NCBI GenBank assembly: GCA_947498355.1
Contig: CANMKA010000023.1
Location: forward strand, 1 to 63,010
DNA length: 63,010 nucleotides
DNA from: an uncultured Paraglaciecola sp.
Lineage (GTDB): Bacteria > Pseudomonadota > Gammaproteobacteria > Enterobacterales > Alteromonadaceae
Direction: 5' to 3'
The notes beneath the pieces are model-generated. The model ran no database searches and was not told where the DNA came from. It saw only the letters and a list, made by a program, of their open reading frames with translations. Positions 57,201 through 63,010 of the stretch are shown here, in pieces. Position 1 is the first letter of the stretch, and every line of letters begins with the position of its first letter. The position numbers and the translations under genes were made by a program.

Positions 57201-57358
57201 GGCGCTGGAGGCTGACCACCTGAGTATATAGGGTCCGTTTGACCGACTTCGCTATCACTGCCACAGGCAGCTAGCACAGCTACGGCTATACTGGTTAGGG
57301 CCAAACGTTTTACTCTATGGGTAGCGTTTATTGCTAAACCTGAAATTGATGTTTGCAT
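54257..57358 (-). CDS. large surface-type lipoprotein with tandem internal duplication
   Basis: A 1033-residue lipoprotein (lipobox VLAAC, then G at +2, so probably outer membrane). The mature part is two tandem copies, about residues 56-536 and 537-1033. Both contain EWGGL(F/Y)LRGYNGL, LDYVVVAEGGAPV, NYQDNLVLNGVD, VQSHxSARDGL, RAGIYASET, ANEFGILFADNTDQVRMANVL and TYIDGVHCANEAGPNG, and end in YDLTHIGAVR...FDGWTV. The repeats look like right-handed beta-helix/LamG-type surface proteins. Each copy has an EF-hand-like loop (DGDTNADNVVDASD; DGDTNTDGTVDSDD). Function unknown. It is divergent from the ECF sigma operon and has a matching promoter. Confidence 0.88.
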   Translation of the reverse strand: MQTSISGLAINATHRVKRLALTSIAVAVLAACGSDSEVGQTDPIYSGGQPPAPTTNSCPAVGNLIATDLGNDICEIGGRLLQDATLSADKTWYLNNAFYIGGDTSQVTLTVNAGTQVRGSGNDHIVVWPGSAMQADGTKASPIHFLSDDAGVEGSAEWGGLFLRGYNGLPNLTGTQGENRLDYVVVAEGGAPVSVEIDGTTANYQDNLVLNGVDSSTRLSFVQSHNSARDGLQIRNGDPRLSWILATGAQRDGLWYRDFTGLVKDLMVIHNRDADGSSGRAGIYASETVAGNSNPRLVNVTLVGRDNSSVAGAADANEFGILFADNTDQVRMANVLITNFRNGCFEADSAADLSGIDVSVPGPTYIDGVHCANEAGPNGQFGMVRQGSVGFPEGVIASNNSINGDGIVYYNGAVNGVTFTGEIADRSNNFTSSWYLNNIGGIANGLVADSTSLNAFLDGDTNADNVVDASDTRSPFFMSDTEFNQDVAGNTGGYDLTHIGAVRSGSTEHTQFDGWTVATGSDEGFVVGINPALVGASSCPADVGGAQVTPLDKNAGRDRCQISGTVSSDAELTSNIDWELEGGLQVGNASTFATLGIQAGTRIFGDNQDQVDHLVVWPGSALNAQGTSARPIRFTSDDSEISGSGEWGGLYLRGYNGLTGLSGEQGANTLDYVVVAEGGAPVAVTIDGATNTYQDNLVLNGVDKTTRLTFVQSHDSARDGLHIVNGDPRLSWILVTGAERDGVWYRDFSGLIKDLMVIHNRDTDGSTGRAGIYASETLTGNSNPRLVNVSLIGRDNQSTGGDSSVNEFGILFADNTDQVRMANVLIANFRNGCFEADSAADLSAIDTSLPGPTYIDGVHCANEAGPNGNFGVVRTGSTGFPAGVIAANNSNGDGIVYYNGAGGALSSANTAFADNAGGIQFTGEIAERRNHFTSGWYLNNIRGLSNGLAADSNALNGFLDGDTNTDGTVDSDDTRSPFFMTESDFNADVAEDTGGYDLTHIGAVRGGAISNRQFDGWTVSTHRTGSFTVKPAQ

Positions 57359-57395
57359 GATCTTACTCGCTTGCTAATTGATGGAAGTACTGCGT

Positions 57396-57424
57396 AAGAG
57401 CCAAGGTATTTATGCTCAGGTTCA
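57396..57424 (-). promoter_or_regulatory. ECF-type promoter of the lipoprotein gene
   Basis: On the minus strand TGAACCT, 16 nt, then GCTCTT. The same arrangement stands in front of the sigma-factor gene at 57500-57528. GAAC is the usual -35 core of ECF promoters. The expected start is about 30 nt before the ATG. Confidence 0.6.
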
Positions 57425-57499
57425 AAATGCTCGGAATATTTTTAGTTTTATTTCTTAAGTCATTAAAAATCAATAACTTAAAATTAAATTTAGATAAAA

Positions 57500-57528
57500 T
57501 GAACCTTTTACTCTGGAACTAAGCTCTC
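57500..57528 (+). promoter_or_regulatory. ECF-type promoter of the sigma factor operon
   Basis: TGAACCT, 16 nt, then GCTCTC, matching the lipoprotein promoter at 12 of 13 fixed positions. The expected start is about 40 nt before the ATG. This is the pattern expected for an autoregulated ECF sigma factor. Confidence 0.6.
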
Positions 57529-57573
57529 ACTTGTAAAACCACTTATTACATGGGACAACGAGGAACACACTAG

Positions 57574-58173
57574 ATGCAGCAAGCCTCAACATCGGAGCAA
57601 GAAAGGCGTAATGATATTGACGTCATACTGCTCAAACAAATTGCCCAAGATCGCAATAGCCAAGCCATGCAGACCCTGTTCAACAGTTATCGCGCTAGGC
57701 TAGTGCCATTTTTAAGACGCATGACCCGAGATGAAACTATCATCGAAGAAACCTATAACGATGTGATGCTCACCTTGTGGAATAAAGCCGACCAATTCAA
57801 AGGCAACGCAAAAGTGTCGAGTTGGATATTCTCTATCGCTTACCGCATGTGTTTAAAGTTAATTAAACGACAACAACTCAGAGACAAGCTTCTCGATAGC
57901 TTTTCGTTTTTTAAGCTAGTAGAAGATCAAGAGGAACCCGAAATGAACGACAGTCCAGAAGCAGACTTACTGAATACTGCTATCGCTAAACTCCCCGCAA
58001 AACAGAGGTTAGTCGTTGAGCTTAGTTATTTTCAGGGCTGTTCTATTCAAGAGATTAGTGACATTGCCCAATGTCCATTAAATACAGTAAAAACACGCCT
58101 TCATCATGCCAGATTAAAGCTGCGCGAATATATGGATGAGGCTAAACTTGGTGGAGACTATTATGAAGTATAA
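57574..58173 (+). CDS. ECF-family RNA polymerase sigma factor
   Basis: A 199-residue sigma factor. Region 2 (about 30-100: LFNSYRARLVPFLRRMTRDE, then VMLTLWNKADQFKGNAKVSSWIFSIAYRMCLKLI) and region 4 (about 130-185: LPAKQRLVVELSYFQGCSIQEISDIAQCPLNTVKTRLHHARLKLRE, given here in parts) are complete; regions 1 and 3 are absent as in ECF factors. The ATG has GAGGAAC upstream. First gene of a four-gene operon; the next gene, an anti-sigma factor, overlaps it by 11 nt. Confidence 0.95.
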   Translation: MQQASTSEQERRNDIDVILLKQIAQDRNSQAMQTLFNSYRARLVPFLRRMTRDETIIEETYNDVMLTLWNKADQFKGNAKVSSWIFSIAYRMCLKLIKRQQLRDKLLDSFSFFKLVEDQEEPEMNDSPEADLLNTAIAKLPAKQRLVVELSYFQGCSIQEISDIAQCPLNTVKTRLHHARLKLREYMDEAKLGGDYYEV

Positions 58174-58729
58174 TCAAACCCAAATTGAACAAGAAAGCCA
58201 AGTATTAGATTACCTAAACGGACACTTGAACGATCAACAAAAACAAGATTTTGAGCAGCAACTCACTCAAAATCCAGATTTAGCGGCGCAATTAAAGGAG
58301 TCTCAAGGCTGGCAAGAACGTATCTTAGCTTCGTCAGAGTCACTTGAAGAGCAGCCTTTACCTGACTTTCGACAGTTTGAGCACAAACTTAAAAAGAAAA
58401 AAAGTCGGCTACCTATGGGATTATCGGTGGCAGCAGCCTTAGGCGTAGTAGCTGTGCTAAGCGTCAATCAATTACCTGTGGTCAATAACGAGTTTGAGAC
58501 GTTGACCGACTCGACTCAAACCTCAGAACTAAGTAAGCTCCAAATCGTATTTACGTCTGGCGTTGACGCTGAGCAGTTTATTCAGGACTATCAACTAGAC
58601 GTAATGCAAAGTTACGACAATGGCAATATTATCGATGTGGGCCTCAATCCTCAGGTTGCCGCACAATTTGCCCAACTTTCAGCGGATCAGCGCACATTGC
58701 TGGTTAAACAAATAGGTGAATCGAAATGA
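58163..58729 (+). CDS. membrane anti-sigma factor with propeptide-like periplasmic domain
   Basis: A 188-residue bitopic protein. The cytoplasmic part (1-70) has the anti-sigma look (VLDYLNGHLNDQQKQDFEQQ, then NPDLAAQL) without the zinc ligands of ZAS proteins. One membrane helix at about 88-108 (LPMGLSVAAALGVVAVLSV). The periplasmic part (about 125-188) holds DYQL (142-145) and QLSADQR (171-177), both of which recur with nearly the same spacing in the N-terminal region of the adjacent protease. The ATG has GGAG 7 nt upstream and overlaps the sigma gene; ATGA overlap with the protease gene. Presumed to hold the sigma factor at the membrane. Confidence 0.82.
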   Translation: MKYNQTQIEQESQVLDYLNGHLNDQQKQDFEQQLTQNPDLAAQLKESQGWQERILASSESLEEQPLPDFRQFEHKLKKKKSRLPMGLSVAAALGVVAVLSVNQLPVVNNEFETLTDSTQTSELSKLQIVFTSGVDAEQFIQDYQLDVMQSYDNGNIIDVGLNPQVAAQFAQLSADQRTLLVKQIGESK

Positions 58730-60000
58730 AAAAGTACCGCTCCCGTCAAACAGCAAAAAAGAGCGGCGTTACCTTACTATCTGTACTTTTAAGCCTATTT
58801 ATATTGCAAGGCTGTGCATCTGACGACTTACAACCCGATTCATTGGCAAGTATATCGAATCAAGTTGACCACAGAATTGCGGTGGGAGAATTGCAGCAAC
58901 CCATAATGCTAGTGATCAACGATCCTAGAGGTATTCGCAAACAGTTTGGGGCGTCTGGGCCTGGCTATTACAACCAAATTAATTATGCCAAAGATCCATT
59001 ACTTGCCAGAGTCAGCAAAGGTATTTTAGATGATTACGGGCTCAAGCCCGCCAGCCAATGGCCACTGCGCAGCTTAGGCGTGCACTGTATCGTCATTGAA
59101 AAACCACCCTTGGCGATTTTAACCCAATTATCGGCAGACCAGCGGATTTCGTGGATCCAAGATTTTAATAGCTTTGATACGCAAATTTCATCTGAGACAA
59201 AGGCACAAAAACCCACAGTCATGTCGCCAAGAGTCACATTGCCCAACCAAGGTCATGGCTTAGATATAGTGATCATAGATACAGGAGCAGATATACATCA
59301 TCCAGCATTTGACCATGCCAAGGTGACATACAAAAACTTTGTTTTTGGCAAAAGTAACGGCAAAGAAGAACGCCACGGCACTGCGGTTACCGGCTTATTA
59401 GGGGCCAAGGTCGCATCTCAAACAACAAATTATAATGACTCAGCCCTAAACCCTGAGCTTAACACTCAAATCAATATGCAGGGCTTGTCGAATCAAGCCG
59501 ACCTCCATCACTATAGAGGGTGCTGGCAATTGGAAAATGGCAAGGGTAAATGCTCGACCTTGACGTTAGCTCTGGCTTTGGATGCAGCCGTGTCGATCAA
59601 TCCGGATATCATCAACTTAAGCTTGTCTGGCCCCAAAGACCGAGTGCTAGACGCCTTGATCGACAAGCTTATCGAAAACGGCAGCATAGTGGTTTCGGCC
59701 CACGACAATAACCGCCAAGCGGACAACCGTTTTCCTATTGGACAGGCTGGCGTGATATACGCCTACGGAACCTCTGATAGCCTACCAATAAATCTGCCGG
59801 ATAATACCTTCATGGCAGCCTCAACTGCGGTTTCTTTGTCACCTTCAGGTTTGTATGACGTGTTCACTGGACACTCAATTGCCACCCCTCAGGTGACGGC
59901 GATTACCGCAAGTTTGTTGGCAGATGATCCGTCAATCGAAAAAAATACAATCGTCAAACGCATCGAACAATGGTTAACTAGGTCTACCGCACTCAATTAA
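58726..60000 (+). CDS. S8 (subtilisin-like) protease, lipoprotein
   Basis: A 424-residue lipoprotein (lipobox LQGC, Cys30, Ala at +2: probably outer membrane, facing the periplasm or surface). A propeptide-like region (about 45-160) contains DYGL (103-106) and QLSADQR (134-140). The catalytic domain has Asp185 (IIDTGADIHHP), His217 (RHGTAVTGLL) and Ser384 in GHSIATP, where GTSMATP is usual. The oxyanion Asn is in AHDNN instead of AAGN. Catalytic residues are all present, but the loops are unusual. Overlaps the anti-sigma gene by 4 nt (ATGA). Confidence 0.88.
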   Translation: MKKYRSRQTAKKSGVTLLSVLLSLFILQGCASDDLQPDSLASISNQVDHRIAVGELQQPIMLVINDPRGIRKQFGASGPGYYNQINYAKDPLLARVSKGILDDYGLKPASQWPLRSLGVHCIVIEKPPLAILTQLSADQRISWIQDFNSFDTQISSETKAQKPTVMSPRVTLPNQGHGLDIVIIDTGADIHHPAFDHAKVTYKNFVFGKSNGKEERHGTAVTGLLGAKVASQTTNYNDSALNPELNTQINMQGLSNQADLHHYRGCWQLENGKGKCSTLTLALALDAAVSINPDIINLSLSGPKDRVLDALIDKLIENGSIVVSAHDNNRQADNRFPIGQAGVIYAYGTSDSLPINLPDNTFMAASTAVSLSPSGLYDVFTGHSIATPQVTAITASLLADDPSIEKNTIVKRIEQWLTRSTALN

Positions 60001-60012
60001 CCTTTGTCTTTC

Positions 60013-60711
60013 ATGATCTGTATTCGAAAACGTGTTTACACCATTTTGCTTTTTTTATGTATTGCGACTGCGACAAGGCACGCCAGCGCGCAAATTTTGC
60101 CTAGCGTTATACTTAAAGCCTCATCCAATGGCATTTACAATGGGATTAGTGAAACCGGAGATAATCCCAGTATCGGCGTAAATATTGATTCATCACTAAG
60201 CCCCAATTGGACGATAGGCGTGCAATTAGAGTACGCAAAAGCAAGCCACAGTAGGCAGAGACATAGCTTATCGGCCATCTACATTGGCTATGACTATCAA
60301 TTATCGAGCAACTGGTTAGCCAGCACAACATTGAGCTACAGGCACTTTATCGACGCAGACATAGACTGGGCATACACTGAATGGCAAGGCCAACTTTCGC
60401 ATATAAATGGCTGGTCGGCCTCTGTATTACACTCAGGAAATTACTACAGAATTGGCAAAGCCGCCAATCGCTTCGTGCTAAGAAAACAACAAGATTTACC
60501 CCAGCAGTTTTACTGGCGATCCGAACTCGCCCATACCCAAATTTCATCGTTATTTAACTATCAAGACGCAAGCCTAACCTTTGGAAAACGCTTCAACCGC
60601 CTCAACCTTGAAGTTGGCTATCACTGGAACAGCGAAAAAATTGCCACTAGCCGTATCGGTCAAATCGCCTCCCCCAAATGGCTATTTAGCATGACCTACT
60701 TAGCATTTTAA
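60013..60711 (+). CDS. small outer-membrane beta-barrel protein
   Basis: A 232-residue protein with a signal peptide (IRKRVYTILLFLCIATATRH, cleaved near HASA-Q) and alternating hydrophobic strands rich in Tyr and Trp (NWTIGVQLEYAKAS; IYIGYDYQLSSNW; NLEVGYHWNSEKI) ending in WLFSMTYLAF with terminal Phe, as in outer-membrane barrels. Family not recognised. It starts 12 nt after the protease stop codon (ATG chosen; a TTG 9 nt earlier is possible, neither with a clear ribosome site). As the last gene of the sigma operon it may anchor, export or sense for the protease. Confidence 0.75.
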   Translation: MICIRKRVYTILLFLCIATATRHASAQILPSVILKASSNGIYNGISETGDNPSIGVNIDSSLSPNWTIGVQLEYAKASHSRQRHSLSAIYIGYDYQLSSNWLASTTLSYRHFIDADIDWAYTEWQGQLSHINGWSASVLHSGNYYRIGKAANRFVLRKQQDLPQQFYWRSELAHTQISSLFNYQDASLTFGKRFNRLNLEVGYHWNSEKIATSRIGQIASPKWLFSMTYLAF

Positions 60712-60806
60712 CGAACTAAGAAGCAGTGGATAGGGGATAGGGGATAGTAGATAGGAGCAAGTAAAAGCAAAAGCAGGAAAAGACTAAGAGCAAAAGCCAA
60801 GATATC

Positions 60807-61556
60807 GAACCACAGAGGACACTGAGTTCATAGAGGAAAGCAAACAAGGGCAGTATGAAAACAGTAAATAGGAGCTAGGAGATAGTGGATAGATAAGAGC
60901 AGTAAAAGCAACGGCAGCAACACCCCCACCCTCGTCATCCCAACAATGAAAGACCAACTAACTCTACCCTCGTCATTCCAGAAGTCTTTTGATCTGGAAT
61001 CCAAAGGCTCAAGCAGTAAATAGTAGCTAGTAAATAGCGACAAGAAAAAGCAAAAGCTCAGATGTTGAACCACAGAGGACACTGAGTTCACAGAGAAAAA
61101 CAAACAAGGGCAGTATGAAATCAGTAAATAGTAGCTAGGAGATAGATAAGAGCAGTAAAAGCAACGGCAGCAACACCCCCACCCTGGTCATTCCAGCAGT
61201 GAAAGACCAACTAACTCTATCGTCGTCATTCCAGAAGTCTTTTTATCTGGAATCCAAAGGCTCAAGCAGTAAATAGTAGCTAGTAAATAGTGCCAAGAAA
61301 AAGCAAAAGCTAAGATGTTGAACCACAGAGGGCACTGAGCTCACAGAGAAAAGCAAACAAGGGCAGTATGAAAACAGTAAATAGGAGCTAGGAGATAGTG
61401 GATAGATAAGAGCAGTAAAAGCAACGGCAGCAACACCCCCACCCTCGTCATCCCAGCAATGAAAGACCAACTAACTCTACCCTCGTCATTCCAGAAGTCT
61501 TTTGATCTGGAATCCAAAGGCTCAAGCAGTAAATAGTAGCTAGTAAATAGTGGCAG
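60807..61556. repeat. three tandem copies of a 253/260-bp noncoding unit
   Basis: Copy 1 is 60807-61066 (260 bp), copy 2 61067-61319 (253 bp, shorter by a 7-bp GATAGTG-type deletion) and copy 3 61320-61556 (about 237 bp, lacking the last 20-25 bp). Each begins GAACCACAGAGG and contains GAAAGACCAACTAACTCTA and a palindrome TTCCAGA-N10-TCTGGAA. The upstream stretch 60740-60806 resembles a decayed unit end. The copies are over 90% identical. Purine-rich minus-strand frames here repeat the same artificial peptide and are not genes. Confidence 0.92.
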
Positions 61557-61940
61557 AGAGAGAAGAGACAAACACGCTTCCTTCTTGTCATTGTCAACAA
61601 GAATCTGAGAAACAATCTGCTCAGCAGGCCAGAAAAGTCCTAAGTATCGGAACCTCGAGAAACTGAAAAATTACGGGCAGTTAGCGGCGGGGTTAGCCCA
61701 CAGCTCAAAATCGTCCCTGTGCAAGCCCATTAAAACAGACACATCCAGCCAGATAAAATCCAAAAACTGGAAAATTAAAAATAGGCATAAAAAACCTCTC
61801 AAGACATGGTAATTCAAGGCAAAGTTAATAGGATATTAAAATTTAAAGAAAGGCGAGGAAATGGTCCGTCATAATCGACTTTTTTCTACAGCCTCGTTAT
61901 TGCTCAAGTTCAGAGTATTGTGCTTACTTAAAGGTTTAAC
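61557..61940. other. 384-bp spacer between the repeat array and the toxin-antitoxin operon
   Basis: No gene, terminator or RNA was recognised. It is A-rich, with a short GC-rich patch around 61680-61730. Confidence 0.4.
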
Positions 61941-61966
61941 TATACTTTGTACCAAATAAAGTACAA
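61941..61966 (+). promoter_or_regulatory. promoter/operator of the toxin-antitoxin operon
   Basis: TATACT at 61941-61946 can serve as -10. TTGTAC-N8-GTACAA (61947-61966) is a perfect inverted repeat directly after it, resembling the TGTACA-core boxes bound by YefM-type antitoxins. It lies 14 nt before the antitoxin ATG and fits autorepression. Confidence 0.6.
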
Positions 61967-61980
61967 TAAAAGGTATCTTC

Positions 61981-62262
61981 ATGAGTAGACTTCATTTTGA
62001 TCAAGACATTCAACCGCTTTCAGATTTTAGAGCTGGAGCTGCATCATTTATACGCCAGGTTAATGAAACCAGAAGACCTATTGTAATCACTCAACGAGGC
62101 AAAGGCGTTGCCGTTGTGCTAGATGTTGCAGAGTATGAATCTATGCAAGAAAAAATAGAGTTACTTGAAGAAATCCAAAAAGCTGAAGCTCAACTTTCAG
62201 CAGGACTAGGTATTTCTAACTCTGATGCACGAGCACAAGTATTAAAGAATATTAAACCTTGA
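61981..62262 (+). CDS. Phd/YefM-family antitoxin
   Basis: A 93-residue protein with the Phd/YefM N-terminal DNA-binding fold (PLSDFRAGAASFIRQVNETRRP, then IVITQRGKGVAVVLDVAEYESM) and a C-terminal acidic helix that wraps the toxin. It neutralises the ParE-type toxin encoded next and represses the operon. The stop codon overlaps the toxin start (TTGA). Confidence 0.9.
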   Translation: MSRLHFDQDIQPLSDFRAGAASFIRQVNETRRPIVITQRGKGVAVVLDVAEYESMQEKIELLEEIQKAEAQLSAGLGISNSDARAQVLKNIKP

Positions 62263-62552
62263 AAGTAGTCTGGTCTCCATTAGCAATTGAAAAATTAGAA
62301 GCAATAGCTAAGTTTATTGCTCTTGATAAGCATATGGCGGCTGAGAAATGGGTTAATGATATTTTCGACCGAGCAGATTTATTAGGCTCTCAGCCTGAAT
62401 CAGGGAGACAGGTTCCAGAGATGTTAGATTCAAGCTATCGTGAGGTTATATTTGGCAATTATCGAATAATTTATAAAGTTGGCAATGAGGTTAAAATACT
62501 AACTTTACGTAATTGTCGCCAATTGCTTAACATCAGCGATCTTGAGTTGTAA
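62259..62552 (+). CDS. RelE/ParE-family toxin
   Basis: A 97-residue toxin: N-terminal VVWSPLAIEKLEAIAKFIALD, GRQVPEMLDSSYREVIFGNY and RIIYKVGNEVKILTLRNCRQ fit ParE more than RelE (the basic catalytic residues of RelE are not evident), so gyrase is the likelier target. TTG start overlapping the antitoxin stop codon. Complete. Confidence 0.88.
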   Translation: MKVVWSPLAIEKLEAIAKFIALDKHMAAEKWVNDIFDRADLLGSQPESGRQVPEMLDSSYREVIFGNYRIIYKVGNEVKILTLRNCRQLLNISDLEL

Positions 62553-62608
62553 CAAAGCAGCAAAAGCGGCATTCTCGATAGCAACTGTTAACTGATTCAG
62601 GGACACAA

Positions 62609-62968
62609 ATGACCGTCCAATTGAGGAAAGTTCAAGAAGAGGAAAAACCTGTATTAATTTCGTTATTCAATTATTACATGTACGAGTTTTCAGATTTGAC
62701 AAAAAGTAAGCTACAAGTAAACGGTAGCTACTTAAAGGATACCGAGCTGATTGATCGATATTGGATTAAGGCTAATCACTATCCGTACTTTATAGTTGCT
62801 GATGGAGACTTAGCTGGATTTGTATTCATTAGACAATACCCCTCGGAAGATTGTGTTTTTGATATTGATCAGTTTTTTGTCTTAAAAAGATTTGCTCGTT
62901 TAGGAATTGGAAGTGTTGCTTTTAAGATCTCTCTGTTCTGCACAACTAAATCAGGACACTTTTCTTAA
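62609..62968 (+). pseudogene. GNAT-family acetyltransferase, 3' part removed by an IS element
   Basis: ATG with AGGGA upstream. About 108 native residues (LISLFNYYMYEFSDLTKSKL, FIVADGDLAGFVFIRQYP, FDIDQFFVLKRFARLGIGSVAFKI) show the GNAT fold with its acetyl-CoA loop RLGIGSVAF. At 62934 the sequence turns into the end of an IS3-type element, so the last 11 codons (LFCTTKSGHFS) and the stop codon come from the IS. The C-terminal half of the domain is missing; the gene is not functional unless the rest lies beyond the element. Confidence 0.85.
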
Positions 62969-63010
62969 GGAACTTTGCTCATATTCTACTGGTGATAAAT
63001 CACCATTAGC
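62934..63010 (-). mobile_element. end of an IS3-family insertion sequence (runs off the window)
   Basis: The end begins TGTTCTGCACAACTAAATC and continues to GGACAC, close to the IS3-type terminal repeat pattern (TG at the tip, GGACAC inside). Just inside, on the minus strand, is the 3' end of a transposase frame. The left target duplication and the other end are outside the window. Confidence 0.7.
62951..63010 (-). CDS. IS3-family transposase OrfB, C-terminal fragment
   Basis: The last 19 codons of a frame entering from the right edge, ending in TGA at 62951-62953. The peptide ANGDLSPVEYEQSSLRKVS matches the typical C-terminus of IS3-group DDE transposases (GxLSPxEYE). Partial. Confidence 0.7.
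   Translation of the reverse strand, partial: ANGDLSPVEYEQSSLRKVS

Noticed and set aside
60807..61556. CRISPR array
   Set aside because: Units are over 250 bp and near-identical throughout, with no short repeats separated by unique spacers and no cas genes.
60828..61571. Several minus-strand frames of 75-91 residues, rich in Leu and Phe
   Set aside because: They are the same noncoding tandem repeat read in one frame; they have no ribosome sites and repeat one another.

Overview
The window looks like chromosome of a marine gammaproteobacterium of the Alteromonadales (Alteromonas/Paraglaciecola/Glaciecola type). This is inferred from the complete division and cell-wall (dcw) cluster, the secA-mutT neighbourhood and the style of the proteins, not from a database match.

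Layout. 0-9 kb: an unrecognised small gene, a CAT-anticodon tRNA, a large chemotaxis receptor, a GFA-family protein, mutT, secA and an M23 peptidase. 9.2-34.6 kb: a block of accessory, mostly envelope and stress genes lying between the M23/secA genes and lpxC, which are neighbours in many relatives. 34.6-52.7 kb: the dcw cluster on the minus strand (mraZ-rsmH-ftsL-ftsI-murE-murF-mraY-murD-ftsW-murG-murC-ddl-ftsQ-ftsA-ftsZ-lpxC) with four MraZ boxes upstream. 53-60.7 kb: galM, a 1033-residue duplicated lipoprotein, and a divergent operon for an ECF sigma factor, an anti-sigma factor, an S8 protease and a small beta-barrel. 60.7-63 kb: a triple 253/260-bp tandem repeat, a Phd/ParE toxin-antitoxin pair and an acetyltransferase gene cut by an IS3-family element that runs off the window.

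Main discovery candidate 1: the 25-kb block reads as a self-contained sigma-54 regulon. Seven transcription units have a -24/-12 promoter 25-70 nt before the first start codon (consensus TGGCAT-N6-nnGC with deviations). Each has a 13-bp inverted-repeat-like site (TGAA-N5-T(T/A)CA) upstream; in six of seven its centre is 89-97 bp from the -24 GG. The targets are a YtjA-like protein plus lipoprotein, a PagL-like deacylase, a DUF748-MlaA-RND lipid-transport operon, a small porin, a hemerythrin-MscS-DUF2945 operon, an OsmY-like BON protein and a YqjD/YqjE/DUF502 operon. The same block encodes an NtrC-type sigma-54 activator, a 70-residue stand-alone DHp (histidine phosphoacceptor) protein, a CHASE3 histidine kinase, a single-domain response regulator and a hybrid kinase: sensor, relay, activator and targets together.

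Main discovery candidate 2: at 57.4 kb the divergent lipoprotein and sigma-factor units share the promoter-like sequence TGAACCT-N16-GCTCT. The periplasmic part of the anti-sigma factor shares a DYxL...QLSADQR module with the propeptide region of the S8 protease encoded next to it. This suggests protease-controlled release of the sigma factor.

Everything was read by eye; no homology search or motif scan was run.
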